Source: Mycolicibacterium houstonense
Lineage (GTDB): Bacteria > Actinomycetota > Actinomycetes > Mycobacteriales > Mycobacteriaceae
Length of the DNA: 64,000 nt
Direction: 5' to 3'
NCBI RefSeq assembly: GCF_900078665.2
Contig: NZ_LT546207.1
Location: 3,368,414-3,432,413 of the forward strand
Of this stretch, positions 34,102 to 49,100 are shown in pieces. The notes under the pieces are model-generated. The model saw nothing but the letters and a program-made list of their open reading frames with translations. It had not been told where the DNA came from and searched no databases. Each line of letters starts with the position of its first letter. The first letter of the stretch is position 1. The position numbers and the translations under genes are program-made.

Positions 34102-37100
34102 GACGACGCCTCCGCCTCGGCCGTCATCGCCACCAAGACCTTTCGCAACCGATCGATCAACCGCACAACTGTGGCCTCGTCATAGACATCGGTGCGAAAC
34201 TCCACAGTCCCTCCAATCCCGGCAGGCTCGCCGGACTCAGTCCACCGTTCACCCAACGCAAAGGTGAGGTCAGTACGGGCGGTGTGGGTCTGAGCAGGTA
34301 GCGGCGTCACCTGCACATCCCCGAGCGTCAGGCCTCCAGCAGCGTCTGCGCTGTGCTGCCATTCCAGGTTCTGCCAGGACAACATGACCTGCACGAGCGG
34401 GTGATGGGTCAGACTGCGGGTCGGGTTCAGCCGATCCACCACGAGCTCGAATGGCACATCCTGGTGCTCGAAGGCCGCCAAGCCACGCTGACGCACCTGC
34501 TCCAGCAGTTCACCGATGGTGGGATCACCGGAGAAGTCGACGCGCAGGACCAATGTGTTGACGAAGAACCCGACCAGGTTGTCAAGTGCGGGATCGTTGC
34601 GGCCGGCGATAGAGATCCCCACCGCCACATCAGCACTCGCGCTGAGCTTCGACAGCAGCAGCGCAAGCCCGGCCTGCACCACCATGAAACTGGTGGCATT
34701 CTGTTCCCGAGCCACCCGGGCGATCCGCTGTTGGAGCTCGGCGGGCCATTCGACCACCAGACCGCCACCCTGATAGTCCGCCACCGGCGGGTACGGCCGA
34801 TCTGTCGGCAACTCGAGCCGCTCCGGCAGCCCGGCTAGCGCCTGCTCCCAATAGGCCAGCTGCCCGGAGATGCGGCTGTCCGGATCGTTCAGGTCACCCA
34901 GATACGAGCGTTGCCACAACGTGTAGTCCGCGTACTGCACCGGCAACGGTGACCAATCGGGCGCCTGCCCCGCACACCGGTTGGCATAGGCCGCGCCGAG
35001 ATCGGCCACCAACGGGGTAACCGACCACCCGTCAGCAGCAATGTGGTGGACCACCGCCACAAGCACGTGGTCGTTCTCCGCGACACGGAACAGTGTTGCC
35101 TTCAAGGGCAATTCGGCCGACAGATCGAACGGATACCGCGCGACAGCGCTGGCGGCTTCCACCAAACGGTCCGCCGGCCACCCGACTGCATCGACCACCT
35201 GGCACAGCGTTGGGATCCTCTCTGCCGGCACCACTACCTGCTGGGGCGCCTCGCCGGTGAGAGTGAACATCGTGCGCAGACTCTCGTGGCGCCCCACCAC
35301 ATCGACCAATGCCTGCCCGAGCGCGTCAGGATCGAGGTCACCGGTCAGGCGCAGGCCCACGGGCAGGTTGTAAACCGGTGAGGGGCCGTTCAATTGGTCG
35401 AAGAACCACAGCCGTTGCTGCGCATATGACAACGGGATCGTCTGCGGACGCGGCATCACCTGCAGTGGCGGCCGTGCCGCATCGCTCTGTTGGTGGTCGA
35501 GGCACTCCGCCAGGCGCCCGACGGTGGGCGCGTCGAACAGATAGCGGACCGGGACGTCCTTGCCGAGGGCCGACTGAAGGCGAGCGCTGACCCGGATGGC
35601 GATCAACGAATCCCCGCCAAGGGCAAAGAAGTCGTCGTCGAGGCCGACGCGGTCGAGGCCCAGCACCTCGGCGAACACCTCGGCGACCGTCTTTTCGGTC
35701 GGTGTCTGAGGCGGCCGGAAGGTGGCGGCCGTGAACACCGGCTCGGGCAAGGCTTTCCGGTCGATCTTGCCCGAGGAGGTCAACGGGAACTCCTCCAGGA
35801 CCACGATCTGACTGGGCACCATGTACTCCGGAAGGCGACTGGTCAACCACTGCCGCACTTCGCTGACCTTGCTGTTGGTGTCAGGGTCATTGGCGTGCGC
35901 GCCCCGCTCTTGTGTCCCGGCCGGCGGCAGGTAGAGATCGGTCAGCACGGGCAAATCACCGTCGTCGGCGCCGTCGATGAACAATGCGTCGACCGTGCCG
36001 GGATTGGGGCCCCAGGTGACCGCAACGCGGTATCCGGCGGCCTCACCGAGGCGGTACAACTGTTCGGGGGTCACGGCAGTCTCGGGAGACGCCACCGCGG
36101 CAGCCTCTGCCAAGGCATCGGCGATCGAGTGTCCCTCGGCAAGAGCCTGTTCGACCACCACGTCGGCGATCACGCCCGCGCGCGGAATCGCGCTGACTCG
36201 TACGGTTTCCGGCCGTTGAGTGGTCAACTCGGCGTGCAGTCCGCTCAGCCCTGCACAATCAGACCATTCCCAGACGGTTGCAGTTTCGAGGGATCGGATC
36301 TCCGCCGCTGATTTGTGAATAGCGACGTCGTAGCGGTACCGCGTGAGCTCGTTGTCGGCCTCACCGCGCTTGACCTGAATGCCGATCCCGCTCACCGACG
36401 GGTGATCCGCAGCCCACGTGCTGAAGAACTCGGGGGCCAGCAGCAACTCAGGCTCGCCGACGATCGCGCGTTGCACACGCTGTCGGATCTCGTCGGTGCC
36501 GGCATCGGACCCGCTACGGGCCAACGCGATACCGGTCTGGAAGGCGCCCTGCAGGCTGTGGTTGCGCACATCGCCGACGAATAGCGTTCCGCCGGGAGCC
36601 AGCAGGCTCACCGCGTGGTCGATGACCGCAGTGAGGTACGCCGCATTGGGGAAGTACTGAATGACCGAGTTGATGATGATCGTGTCGAAGTATTCACTCG
36701 GCAACCCGTCGACCACATCTGCCGGTTGCACCCGCAACCGGACCCGGTCTCCCCATGGTTGGCCAGTGACCGCTGATTCCAGCGTCCGAATGGTCGGCGC
36801 GGAAAAGTCTGTACCCCAATACTCCACGCACTTCGGAGCAACCTGTGAGAGCACAAGTCCCGAACCGACGCCGAGCTCGAGCACCCGCTGTGGCCGGAGC
36901 GCCAGAATCCGGTTGACGGCACCTGAGCGCCATTCCTCCATCTGATCGAGCGGGATCGGATCTGAGGTGTAACTGCTGTTCCAGCCTCGGAAATCGCTAC
37001 CGAAATCCGCCGCTTCGAGGTCGGCGTCGTAGAGCTCGTCGTAGACGGTTTGCCACTGGTCGACGACTTCCGCATCGTGATCGGCACTGCTGGCACGCGC

Positions 37101-40100
37101 CAGAGCGACATACGCGATGAGGTGATCAGCGGCATCGTCGTGGTAAACAGTGGCGGCTGCGCGGCTGACTTGCGGGCAGGACAGCAAGGTGTTCTCGATC
37201 TCGCCCAGCTCCAGGCGCTGCCCACGCAGCTTCACCTGAGCATCCGCGCGGCCGAGGTACTCCAGGCTGCCGGTTTCGGTCCAGCGCACCAGATCGCCGG
37301 TGCGATACAGCCGAGACCCCGGAGCGCCGAAGGGGTTGGCCACGAAGCGATCCGCTGTCAGGTCGGGACGACCCACATAGCCCCGGGCCAGTACGGGACC
37401 GGCCACATACAACTCGCCCACCACCCCGACCGGCACCGGGTTCAGCCGCGCATCGAGCACGTATGCCTGGGTCCCCGGTACCGGCGCGCCGATCCGCACC
37501 GGCTGCCCGGACGTCACCGCACTCCAGGTCGCCCAGATGGTGATCTCGGTCGGCCCATAGAGGTTGAACATCCGGCGCTCGGGTGCCCACGCCGCCACCA
37601 ACTCCGCGGGACACGCCTCACCTCCGGTGGCCAACGTCGTCAAACCACCCACTCGACTCCGGTCGAGCGTCGCCAGCACGGTCGGTGTGATCAATCCCGC
37701 TTCGATCCGCTGATCGGCGATCACTGCCGTCAACGCCTCACCCGCGTACGAATCCGGTGGTGCCACCACCAGCGCCGCTCTGGAAGCCGTCGCCCACAAC
37801 CACTCGAAGACCGAGGCGTCGAAGGTCGGTGCCGCCACCATCAGGACGCGCGCACCCGCACTGATCCCTAACAAGTCACGGGCCGCCGCTGCCACACCGA
37901 GCACGCCGGCATGGCTGATCGCTACGCCCTTCGGAGTACCGGTGGATCCCGAGGTGAAGATCGCGTACGCCGCATCGTCGATGGTCAACGGGGCCGACCG
38001 ATCCGCGTCGGTGATCGGCTCAGCGGAACGTCGCGAAATGTCCAGCGCCTCGATATCCATGACGGGGCAAGTCCCGGCTCCGGCCACGTGGTCACCACCA
38101 CGAGTGAGGACACACACCGCTTCGACGGTGTCCAGCACCGTCGAGATCCGATCGGCCGGGTGAGTGCGGTCCACCGGTACGTACACTCCGCCGGCCTTGA
38201 GCACTGCCCACCACGCGATCACCAACTCGGCAGACCTGCCGATCGCCACACCGACGGCGCGCTCAGGGCCAACCCCCGCTTCGATCAACGCCCGCGCCAG
38301 CCGGTTGGAGGCCTCATCGAGCTCCCGGTAGCTGAACGCCCGCGCGCCGTCCACCAGTGCCAGCCCGTCAGGATCCGCAGCCACGGCGGCAGCCAGAAGC
38401 TCCGGAGCCAGCCCCATCTGAGGCTCTATGCCGGCCCCGGACCACCTGTGCAGCAACAGATCCTGCTCGTCGTGATCCAGCAAGCCAACCTCGCCGACCA
38501 CCACCGACGAGTCAGCCACCACGGCGTCGACCACCCGGCCGAACCAACCGACCAGGCGCTCGATGGTGGACCGGTCGAAAAGGTCGGTGGCATATGTCAG
38601 CACTCCGGCGGCCATCGGGGCGCCCGAACCCTCGTCGGGTACCTCCCTGATATCCACGTCAAGATCGAATTTCGCCGTGCGGGTGACCATCGACATCGGC
38701 TCGATGCCTGCACCCGCCAACGCCACCTCGGGGCGCACGTTGTTCTGGAATACCAAGGCCACCTGGAACAGCGGATGGTGCGAGGTGGATCGGGCCGGGT
38801 TGAGCTGCTCCACCAGCAATTCGAAGGGCACGTCCTGATTGGTGTACCCGTCCAGCGCCTTCTGCCGCACCTGCTCGAGCACATCGCTGAACCGCTGCTG
38901 AGAATTCAGCCCGACGCGTAGCACCCAGGTGTTGACGAAGAACCCGACCAGCTCCTGCAGGGCTTGGTCGTTGCGTCCGGCGATCGGGGTTCCCAGTGCG
39001 ATGTCCTCGCCGACGCCGGCCCGGTGCAGCACGACGGACATCACGGCCTGCAACACCATCGACGTGGTGACGTTGTGTTCTGCGGCAACCGCTTTGATCC
39101 CTGCCCATGATTCGGGATCGATGCGCAGATCGACGCCGTCGCCGCGGTAGCTGGGCACCGGTGGACGCGGTCGATCGGTGGGTAGCGACACCACCTCGGG
39201 CAGACCCGCCAGTTCTTTTCGCCAATACGACAGTTGCTCGGCGATTCGGCTGCCCGGATCATCGAGGTCTCCGAGGTGTTCACGCTGCCACAGCGAGTAA
39301 TCGGCGTACTGGACCGGCAAGGGAGACCAATCCGGAACCTGCCCGGCACACCGAGCCGCATAGGCGATCCCGACATCCTTGACCATGGGCGCCATCGACC
39401 AGCCGTCGAAGGCGATGTGGTGCAAGACGATTCCGAGGACGTACTGTTCCGGGCCTACGGCATAGATCTGGGCTCGGATCGGGATCTCGGTGGCCAGATC
39501 GAACCGGTAGCCCGCCAAGGCAACCAACTCCCGCATGACGGCGTCTTCTTGGTCTGCTGCCACCTGCGCCACTGCCGGCCCACCGCGCCGCCACAGCCCC
39601 AGTTGTGCGGGCAGCACCTTTTGTGAAGGCACCCCGTCGATGTCGGGGAACACGGTGCGCAGCGACTCGTGGCGACCGATCACGTCATCAAGCGCTGATT
39701 CGAGCGCGCCGAGGTCCAACGCTCCGTTGATCCGGAACGCGATCGGCATGTTGTAGGTCGCGACCCCGCCCTCGAACCGGTTGAGGAACCACAGTCGCTG
39801 TTGCGCATACGACAACGGGATGATGGCGGGCCGCTCCTGCGGAACCAGCGGTCGGCGTTCACTCGAGCCCGAAACAATGCGCGACGCGAGTTGGGCGACG
39901 GTCGGTGCGTCGAACAAGGTGCGCACTGCCAGGTCGACGTCGAGGTGGCTGTTGACCGCGGCGAGCAACCGCATTGCCGACAGGGAGTCGCCGCCGAGGT
40001 CGAAGAAAGAGTCGTCGACGCCGACGCGTTGCAGGCCGAGCACTTGGGCGTAGATGCCGGCCAGGATTTCCTCGGTCGCCGTGCTCGGCGCCCGATAGTG

Positions 40101-43100
40101 ATCACCGTCGACATACTCCGGTGCCGGCAGGGCTCGTTTGTCGAGCTTGCCGTTGACCGTCAACGGCAACGCATCAAGAGCCACGATGGCGGCGGGCACC
40201 ATGTAGGCCGGTAGCCGCTGTGAAAGCTGCGCCCGAACCTCGGCCGGCTCGGCGGTGCCGGTGAGGTAACCGACCAGCCGCTTGTCGCCGGGCTGATCCT
40301 CACGCACCACCACCACGGCCTGCTGCACACCATCCAACCCAGCGAGCGCTGTTTGGATCTCACCCAACTCGATGCGATAACCCCGGATCTTGACCTGCTC
40401 ATCAGAGCGCCCGGCATACCGCAACTGCCCATCCGGACCCCACGACACCAAATCCCCGGTCCGATACATCCGCGCACCCGGCTCACCGAACGGACACGCC
40501 ACAAACCGCGAGGCACTCAAGCCGGCACGCCGCACATACCCGAGCCCGACACCGCGGCCGGCCACATACAACTCCCCCACCACACCCGGAGGGACCGGAC
40601 GGAGCGATCCGTCCAGGACGAACAAACCAGCACCGGGCACCGGCACACCCACCGGGACGATCCCCGAGCCGGGCTGTAATGGAGCGCTGATCGTCGCGTA
40701 CACCGTGGTCTCGGTCGGCCCGTAACCATTGATCATCACCCGACCCGGCGCCCACCGATCCACCACATCCGGCGGGCACGCCTCAGCAGCCACCATCAAC
40801 GCCGGGACCTGCTTCAGCTTCTCAGGCGAGAGCATTCCGACCGCAGAAGGTGTCTGGCTCAACACCGTCACACCCTCAGCAACAACCAACTCTTCCAGGT
40901 CTTGCGGTGAACGGGTGGTCTGTTCAGGAACGATCACCAGGCGTGCACCGTGCAGCAAAGCACCCCAGATCTCCCACACCGAATAGTCGAACGCCAACGA
41001 CGAACACGCCGCCCACACCTGCGCCGGGCTCAATTCGAACCCAACATCCATACCGTCAAACAGGCGCGTCACGTTCTGATGGGTAACCGCAACACCTTTC
41101 GGCGTCCCCGTCGTCCCCGACGTGTAAATCACATGCGCCACATCATCGGCAGCCGGAACCGGCAGTGCACGTGAGGACTGCGCATCTATGCGGGGGTCAT
41201 CAACCTCGAGCACCGGAACACCGGACGCGCGCAACCGCTCACCCAACGCGCCCATGGTGACCGCCACCACCGGTCGCGCATCAGCCAACATGAACTCCAC
41301 CCGAGCATCCGGATGCGCCGGATCAATCGGCAAATACGCCGCACCCGACTTCAACACCGCCAGGATCGCCACCACAGCGTGCGCCGAACGCTCAAGCAGC
41401 AAGGCAACACATTCGCCAGGACCAGCACCCGACCCCGTCAGCACATGCGCCAACCGATTCGACGCCTCATCCAACTCCCGATACGACAACGACGCGCCCT
41501 CAAAACACACCGCCACCGCATCGGGAGAACTCTGCACTCGGGCGGCGAACAACTCCGGAATCGACGACCCCGCCACCGAACCCGACAACACCGCCCGATG
41601 ACCCACCTCATCCAGCCGCGCCCGATCAGCAGCATCAAGCACATCCACCGACGACAACCGCCGAGCCGGATCAGAAACAAACGCCACCAACACCCGGTGC
41701 AACCGCTCGACGAGGGTCCGAATACTCGTCGCATCGAATACGTCGGTGCGGAACTCGACCACGCCGCCGATGCCGGCCGGGGCGCCGGCCTCGCTGAAAC
41801 GTTCAGCGAGGGAGAACACCAAATCCATCCGAGCGGTTCGGGTCTCCGCATCGAGCGGCGTGGCCAGGACATCGCCCAGATCCAGACTGGACGCCTGTTC
41901 CGCGGCGAAGTTCTGCCAGGAAACCATGACCTGGACCAGCGGGTGGTGGGTCAGGCTTCGGGCCGGGTTGAGTCGTTCGACCAACAACTCGAAGGGCACA
42001 TCCTGATGCTCGAGCGCCGCCAGGCCCCGTTGACGTACCTGGTCCAGCAGATCGGCGATTGTCGGATCCCCGGCCAGATCGAGCCGCAGAACCAGGGTGT
42101 TCACAAAGAAGCCCACCAGTTCATCAAGGCCTGGGTCGCGGCGTCCGGCGGTCGCAATACCCACCGCCACATCGGAACTGGCGCTCAGTTGCGCGAGCAG
42201 CGCCGCCAGTGCGGCCTGGACGACCATGAAACTGGTTGTGTTGTTCTCCCGGGCGACGCGCGCCACCTGCTGCTGCAACTCGGCAGGCCAGTCCAACGCG
42301 ACGCTGGAACCCTGGTAGTCGGCCACTGGCGGATACGGGCGATCTGTGGGCAGCTCGAGCCGCTCGGGCAACCCCGCCAACTCCTGCTCCCAGTAGGCCA
42401 GCTGCGTGGCGAGCACGCTGCTGGGATCGGACTCCGATCCCAACCACTCCTGTTGCCACAGCGTGTAATCGGCGTACTGGACCGGCAGCGGTGACCAGTC
42501 GGGGGCGTGGCCGGTGCAGCGACTCGCGTACGCCGAACTCAGATCCGCCACAAACGGGGTGATCGACCAACCATCGGCGGCAATATGGTGTACCACCGCC
42601 ACCAGCACATGCTCGTCCTCGGCGACCCGGAACAGCGTAGCCCGTAAGGGGATCTCGCTACTGAGATCGAAGTGCCGCCGCCCGACAGCTCCGGCGGCCT
42701 CCTCCAACCGTTCCGGCGACCATCCGGAGGCGTCGACTATCCGCCACCCGAATTCTGCGTCCGCGGCCGGCAGCACCAACTGCTGGGGAACCCCGTCAAC
42801 CGCGCCGAACATGGTGCGCAGAGTTTCGTGCCGACCCACGACATCGGCCAACGCCCGCCCCAGCGCATCGGCGTTCAGGTCGCCGTCCAGCCGCAGCGCA
42901 ACCGCCATGTTGTAGATCGCCGATGGCCCCTGCAGCTGCTCCAGGAACCACAACCGCTGTTGCGCATAGGAGAGCGGAATGACGTCCGGCCGCTGTTGCG
43001 CGACCAACTGCGGACGTCCGCCCGAGCCGGCCTTGATGTGCGGTACCAGCTGGGCGACGGTGGGCGCGTCGAACAAGGTACGGACACTGACTTCGGCGTC

Positions 43101-46100
43101 GAAGCCGGCATTGACGGCGGCGATCAGTCGCATCGCCGTCAGGGAGTCCCCGCCGAGGTCGAAGAAGGAGTCGTCGACCCCGACGCGTTCTAGGCCCAGC
43201 ACCTGGGCGTAGATGCCGGCCAGGATTTCCTCGGTCGCCGTGCTCGGAGCGCGATAGTGATCGGTGTCGGTGTATTCCGGTGCGGGCAGGGCGCGCTTGT
43301 CGAGCTTGCCGTTGACCGTCAACGGCAAGGCGTCGAGAACGACGACGGCTGAGGGCACCATGTAGGCCGGCAACCGCTCGGCCAGTGCCCCACGTACTTG
43401 CACCGGGTCCGCGGTGCCAGTGAGGTAGCCGACCAGTCGCTTGTCGCCAGGCTGATCCTCGCGGGCGACCACCACTGCCTGTTGCACACCGTCCAGATCG
43501 GCTAGCGCGCTTTGGATCTCACCCAACTCGATGCGATAACCGCGGACCTTGACCTGCTCATCGGCACGTCCGGCATACCGCAACTGCCCATCCGGACCCC
43601 ACGACACCAAATCCCCGGTCCGATACATCCGTGAACCCGGCGTTCCGAACGGACATGGCACAAACCGCGATGCGGTCAAACCTGGCCGGCGTACGTAGCC
43701 GACGCCTACACCGCGGCCGGCCACATACAACTCCCCCACCACACCCGCAGGAACCGGACGGAGCGACCGGTCCAAGACGAAAAGCGCCGCCCCCGGCACC
43801 GGCACCCCGATCGGCACCACACCCGAACCAGCCTCCAACGGAGCACTGATCGTGGCATACACCGTCGTCTCGGTCGGCCCATACCCGTTGATCATCACCC
43901 GACCCGGCGCCCACCGATCCACCACATCCGGCGGACACGCCTCGGCAGCCACCATCAACGCCGACACCGAACCCAACGCGTCCGGATCCAAAACCCCCAC
44001 CGCCGACGGCGTCTGACTCAAGACGGTGACGTGTTCATCGACCAGAAGGGCATGCAGATCTTGCGATGAACGGGTGGTCTGCTCGGGCACGACCACCAGA
44101 CAGCCACCGTGCAGCAGCGCACCCCAGATCTCCCACACCGAATAATCGAACGCCAACGACGAACACTGCGACCACACCTGCTGCGGCCCCAAATCAAAAC
44201 CAACATCCATACCGTCAAACAACCGCGCCACGTTCTGATGCGTAACCGCAACACCTTTCGGCGTCCCCGTCGTCCCCGACGTATAAATAATGTGCGCCAC
44301 ATCATCCGCCGCCGGAACCGGCAACGCCGCACTAGACGCAGTTTCAATCCGGGGATCGTCAACCTCCACCACCGGCACACCAGATCCAGCCAACCGCTCA
44401 CCCAACGCGCCCATGGTGACCACCACCACCGGCTGGGCATCGGCCAACATGAACTCAACCCGAGCATCAGGATGGGCAGGATCAATCGGCAGATACGCCG
44501 CACCCGACTTCAACACACCCAAAATCGCCACGACAGCCTGCGCCGAGCGCTCCAGCAGTAGGGCAACACACTCACCAGGCCCAGCACCATAGTCGGCCAA
44601 CAAGTACGCCAACCGATTCGACGCCTCGTCGAGTTCTCGGTACGTAAACGAAGTGCCGTCGAAACGCACCGCCACCGCATCAGGCGCACGCTCCACCTGC
44701 ACCCCAAACAACCCCGGAATCGACGACTCCACCACCGGCCGCATCAACACCGCCCGATGACCAACCTCATCCAGCCGCACATAATCAGCAGCATCAAGCA
44801 CATCCACCGACGACAACCGCCGAGCCGGATCAGAAACAAACGCCACCAACACCCGCTGCAACCGCTCGATCAGCGTCTCGATGCTGGCCGAGTCGAACAC
44901 GTCGGTACGGAACTCAACTGATCCGTCGATACCGGTCGGCGTGCCCGAGCCGTTGAAACGTTCGGCCAGTGAGAACACCAGATCCATCCGGGCGGTCTGG
45001 GTTTCCGCCTCCAAACGGGTGACGCCAACGTCACCCAACGCCAGAGCGGCAGCGGGATCACTGTGCTGCCAGGGCAGGTTCTGCCACGTCAGCATGACCT
45101 GGACCAGTGGATGATGGGTCAAGCTGCGAGTCGGGTTGAGCCGGTCCACCAGCACCTCGAAGGGCACATCCTGATGCTCAAACGCCGCCAGACTGCGCCG
45201 CCGGACCTGACCGAGCAGGTCGGCCACCGTGGGATCTCCGGCCAGGTCAACCCTGAGCACCAAGGTGTTGACGAAGAAGCCCACCAGATCATCGAGCGCC
45301 TGCTCGCCACGGCCTGCGGACGCAATGCCCACGGCCACCTCGCTACTAGCGCTCAGCTGGGCCATCAACGCCGCCAGCGCGGCCTGGACCACCATGAAGC
45401 TCGTCGCGCCGTGCTCGCGTGCCACCCGAGCGATCTGTTGCTGCAAGTCGGCCGGCCAATCCACCGTCACGCTGGAACCTTGGTAGTCGGCCACAGGCGG
45501 ATACGGGCGATCCGTCGGGAGCTCCAGACGTTCGGGAAGATCTGCCAGCTCGGTCTCCCAGTAGTTCAGCTGGCCGCTGATGACGCTGTCGGGGTCAGAT
45601 ACCGATCCCAGCCACTCCTGTTGCCACAGCGTGTAATCGGCGTACTGGACCGGAAGTGGCGCCCAGTCCGGCGCTTGGCCCGCACACCGGCTCGCATACG
45701 CAGCCGCCAGATCTATCACCAGCGGCGTCACCGACCAGCCGTCGGCGGCGATATGGTGCACGACTGCCGCCAGCACGTGTTCGTCCTCGTCGATCCGGAA
45801 AAGCGTTGCCTTGATCGGGATCTCACTCGTGAGGTCGAAACTGTGACGTGCAGTGTCACCGATTGCCTCGTCGATGCGGGCTTTGGACCATCCGGCCGCG
45901 TCGACGATTCGCCATCCCAGGTCAGCGTGCTCGGGGTCGAGGACCACCTGCTGAGGCACCCCGGCGACCGACGTGAACACGGTGCGGAGGCTCTCCTGCC
46001 GACCTATGACGTCTGCCAGTGCGGCACCGAGTGCTTCTTCGTCCAGGTTCCCGCTGAGTCGTAGCGCCACGGCCATGTTGTAGATCGGCGACGGCCCCTG

Positions 46101-49100
46101 CAATTGCTCCAGGAACCACAACCGTTGCTGGGCATACGACAACGGAACCGTCGCCGGGCGATGCCGTGCAGTGAGCGGCGGCCGGACGACGCCGTCCTGA
46201 TGCCGGTCGAGGTAATCGGCCAACCCACCGACGGTGGGCGCGTCGAACAGGTAGCGGACCGGCACATCCCGGCCGAGAGCGGACTGTAGACGCGCACAGA
46301 CCCGGATGGCGATCAGCGAATCGCCGCCAAGGACGAAGAAGTCGTCATCGAGGCCCGCCCGGCCAAGTCCCAGCACCTCGGTGAACACCTCGGCGACGAT
46401 CTTCTCCATATCGGTCTGAGGTGCCCGGAATGAGGTGGCGACAAAGGTGGGTTCAGGCAGAGCCTTCCGATCGATCTTGCCGGAGGAAGTCAACGGGAAC
46501 TCGTCGAGCACCACGATCTGGGACGGCACCATGTATTCGGGTAACCGCTCGGCCAGCCACTGACGGACCGCGGTGACCTTCGAATTGGTGTGCGGGTCGT
46601 TGGCGTGGCCGCCACGCTGACGAGATTCCGTTGCCGGCAGGTAGAGATCGGTGAGCGCGGGCGGATCCTGCCCATCGGAGGCGGCGAGGAAGACGGCGTC
46701 CAGCGTTCCGGGTTGGGCGCCCCAGGTGACCGCGACGTGGTATCCGGCTGCCTCGCCGAGCCGGTACACCATCTCCGGCGTGACGGCTCCATCGGCGGTG
46801 GCAGAGTCGGCGTGGACGAGCGCCTCCACGATGGGAAGTCCGGCGCCCAGGGCTTGCTCGGTCACCACATCGGCAATCACCCCGGCGCGGGGAATACCAC
46901 TGACCCGGACGGTGGTCGGTTGCTGAGCCATCAACTCGGCATGCAGCCCGCTCAGGCCCGCGCAGTCGGTCCACGTCCAGGTCGGGGCGCTGGCCAGCGA
47001 GCACACCTGGGTGGGTGCCTTGTGGACGATCACGTCGTAGCGGTACCGGCTCAGCTCGTTGTCGGCCTCACCACGTTTGACCTGGATACCGATGCCGCCC
47101 ACCGACGGATGGTCGGCGGCCCAAGTCGTGAAGAACTCTGGGGCTAGCAGCAATTCGTGCTCACCCAGCATCGCGCGCTGTACGCGCTGCCGGATTTCGT
47201 CGGTATCGGTACCGTTCCGGCTGCGGGCCAACGCGATACCGGTCTGGAAGGCGCCCTGCAAGCTGTGGTTGCGTACGTCCCCGATGAACAATGCGCCGCC
47301 CGGTGCCAGCAGATCGACTGCCTTGTCGATGACCTCGGCCAGGTACCCAGCGCTCGGGAAGTACTGGACCACCGAGTTGATGACCACCACATCGAACTGG
47401 TTCTGGGGCAGGCCCTCGGTGATGTGCGCGGGCCGGGTCAACAGATGAACCCGATCTCCCCACGGTTGGCCGGCCACCGCTGACTGCAGCTTCTGGATGG
47501 TCGGTGCGGAAAAGTCGGTGCCCCAATACTCGACACAGTTCGGAGCCAGTTGGGACAGCAGCAAGCCAGACCCCACGCCGAGTTCGAGCACCCGCCGGGG
47601 CCGCAGTCCCAGAATCCGGTCGACGGTGACCGAGCGCCACTCCTCCATCTCCGGTAGGGGAATCGGATCGTCGGTGTAACTGCTGTTCCAGCCACGGAAA
47701 TCGTTGCCGAATTCGACCCCGTCGAGTTCGGCGTCATAGAGCTCGTCGTATATGCCTTGCCACTGGTCGACCACATCGGCGTCGTAATCGGCCGGGCTCG
47801 TCTGCTCGAGGGCGATGTAGCCGACCAGATGATCGATACCGGTGCTTCCGCGACGCACGGCCGCAGCCGCACGCGTCACCTGCGGGCAGGTCAGCAAGGT
47901 GTTCTCGATCTCGCCGAGCTCGAGCCGCTGCCCACGCAGCTTGATCTGGGCATCGGCACGCCCGAGGTATTCCAAGCTGCCGGTTTCGGTCCAGCGCACC
48001 AGGTCGCCGGTGCGATACAACCGAGTCCCCGGCGCACCAAAGGGGTTGGCCACGAAGCGATCCGCTGTGAGATCGGGGCGGCCCACATAACCTCGGGCCA
48101 CCGCCGGGCCGGCAAGGTAGAGCTCACCCACGACGCCGACCGGAGCCGGGTTCAGCCGCGCATCGAGCACCAACGCGTGGGTGCCCGGAACCGGTGCGCC
48201 GATCCGTACCGGCTCCCCGGCAGCCAGCGCACTCCACGTCGACCAGATGGTCACCTCGGTCGGTCCGTAGGCATTGAACATCCGCCGCGGTGGGTTATTT
48301 CCCTCCTCGGGTGCAGCCCATGCGGCCACCAACTCCGCCGGGCACGCCTCGCCACCGGTGACCAGCGTGTCCAACCCGTCGATCCGAGCCGGGTCCAGCG
48401 TCGCCAACACGGTTGGCGTGATCAGCGCCGCATCGACGCGCGACCTCGTCAGAACTTCGGTCAGTGCCTCGCCCGCGTAGGAATCCGGCGGTGCGATCAC
48501 CAGCGCCGCCCTCGAGGCCACTGCCCACAACCACTCGAATACCGACGCATCGAATGTCGGCGCGGCGACCATCAAGATCCGGGACCGCGGAGCCACGCCG
48601 AGCAGATCGCGGTGCGCGGCCGCCACCCCGAGCACGCCGGCATGACTGATCGCCACGCCCTTCGGAGTACCCGTCGATCCCGAGGTGAAGATCACATACG
48701 CCGCGTCGTCAACGGTCAACGGCGCCAGTCGATCCGAATCCGCGACGGGACCCGGGCTGTGCTCGGACACATCGACCACATCGAGCGGAACCACGAGGCG
48801 ACTGCCGGTCCCCTCGACGTCACCGAAGCCGCACGTCAGCACACACACCGCCTCGGCGGTGTCCAGAACGGTGGCGATGCGCTCAGCCGGGTGGCCCGGA
48901 TCGACGGGTACGTACACCCCACCGGCCTTGAGCACCGCCCACCATGCGACCACCAGTTCCGCGCAGCGACCCATCGCCACGCCGACGGCACGCTCGGGGC
49001 CGACCCCCGCCTCGATCAACGCGCGAGCCAACCGGTTGGAGGCTTCGTCGAGCTCCCGGTACGACAGCTCGCGCGATCCGTCCACCACCGCGACGGCGTC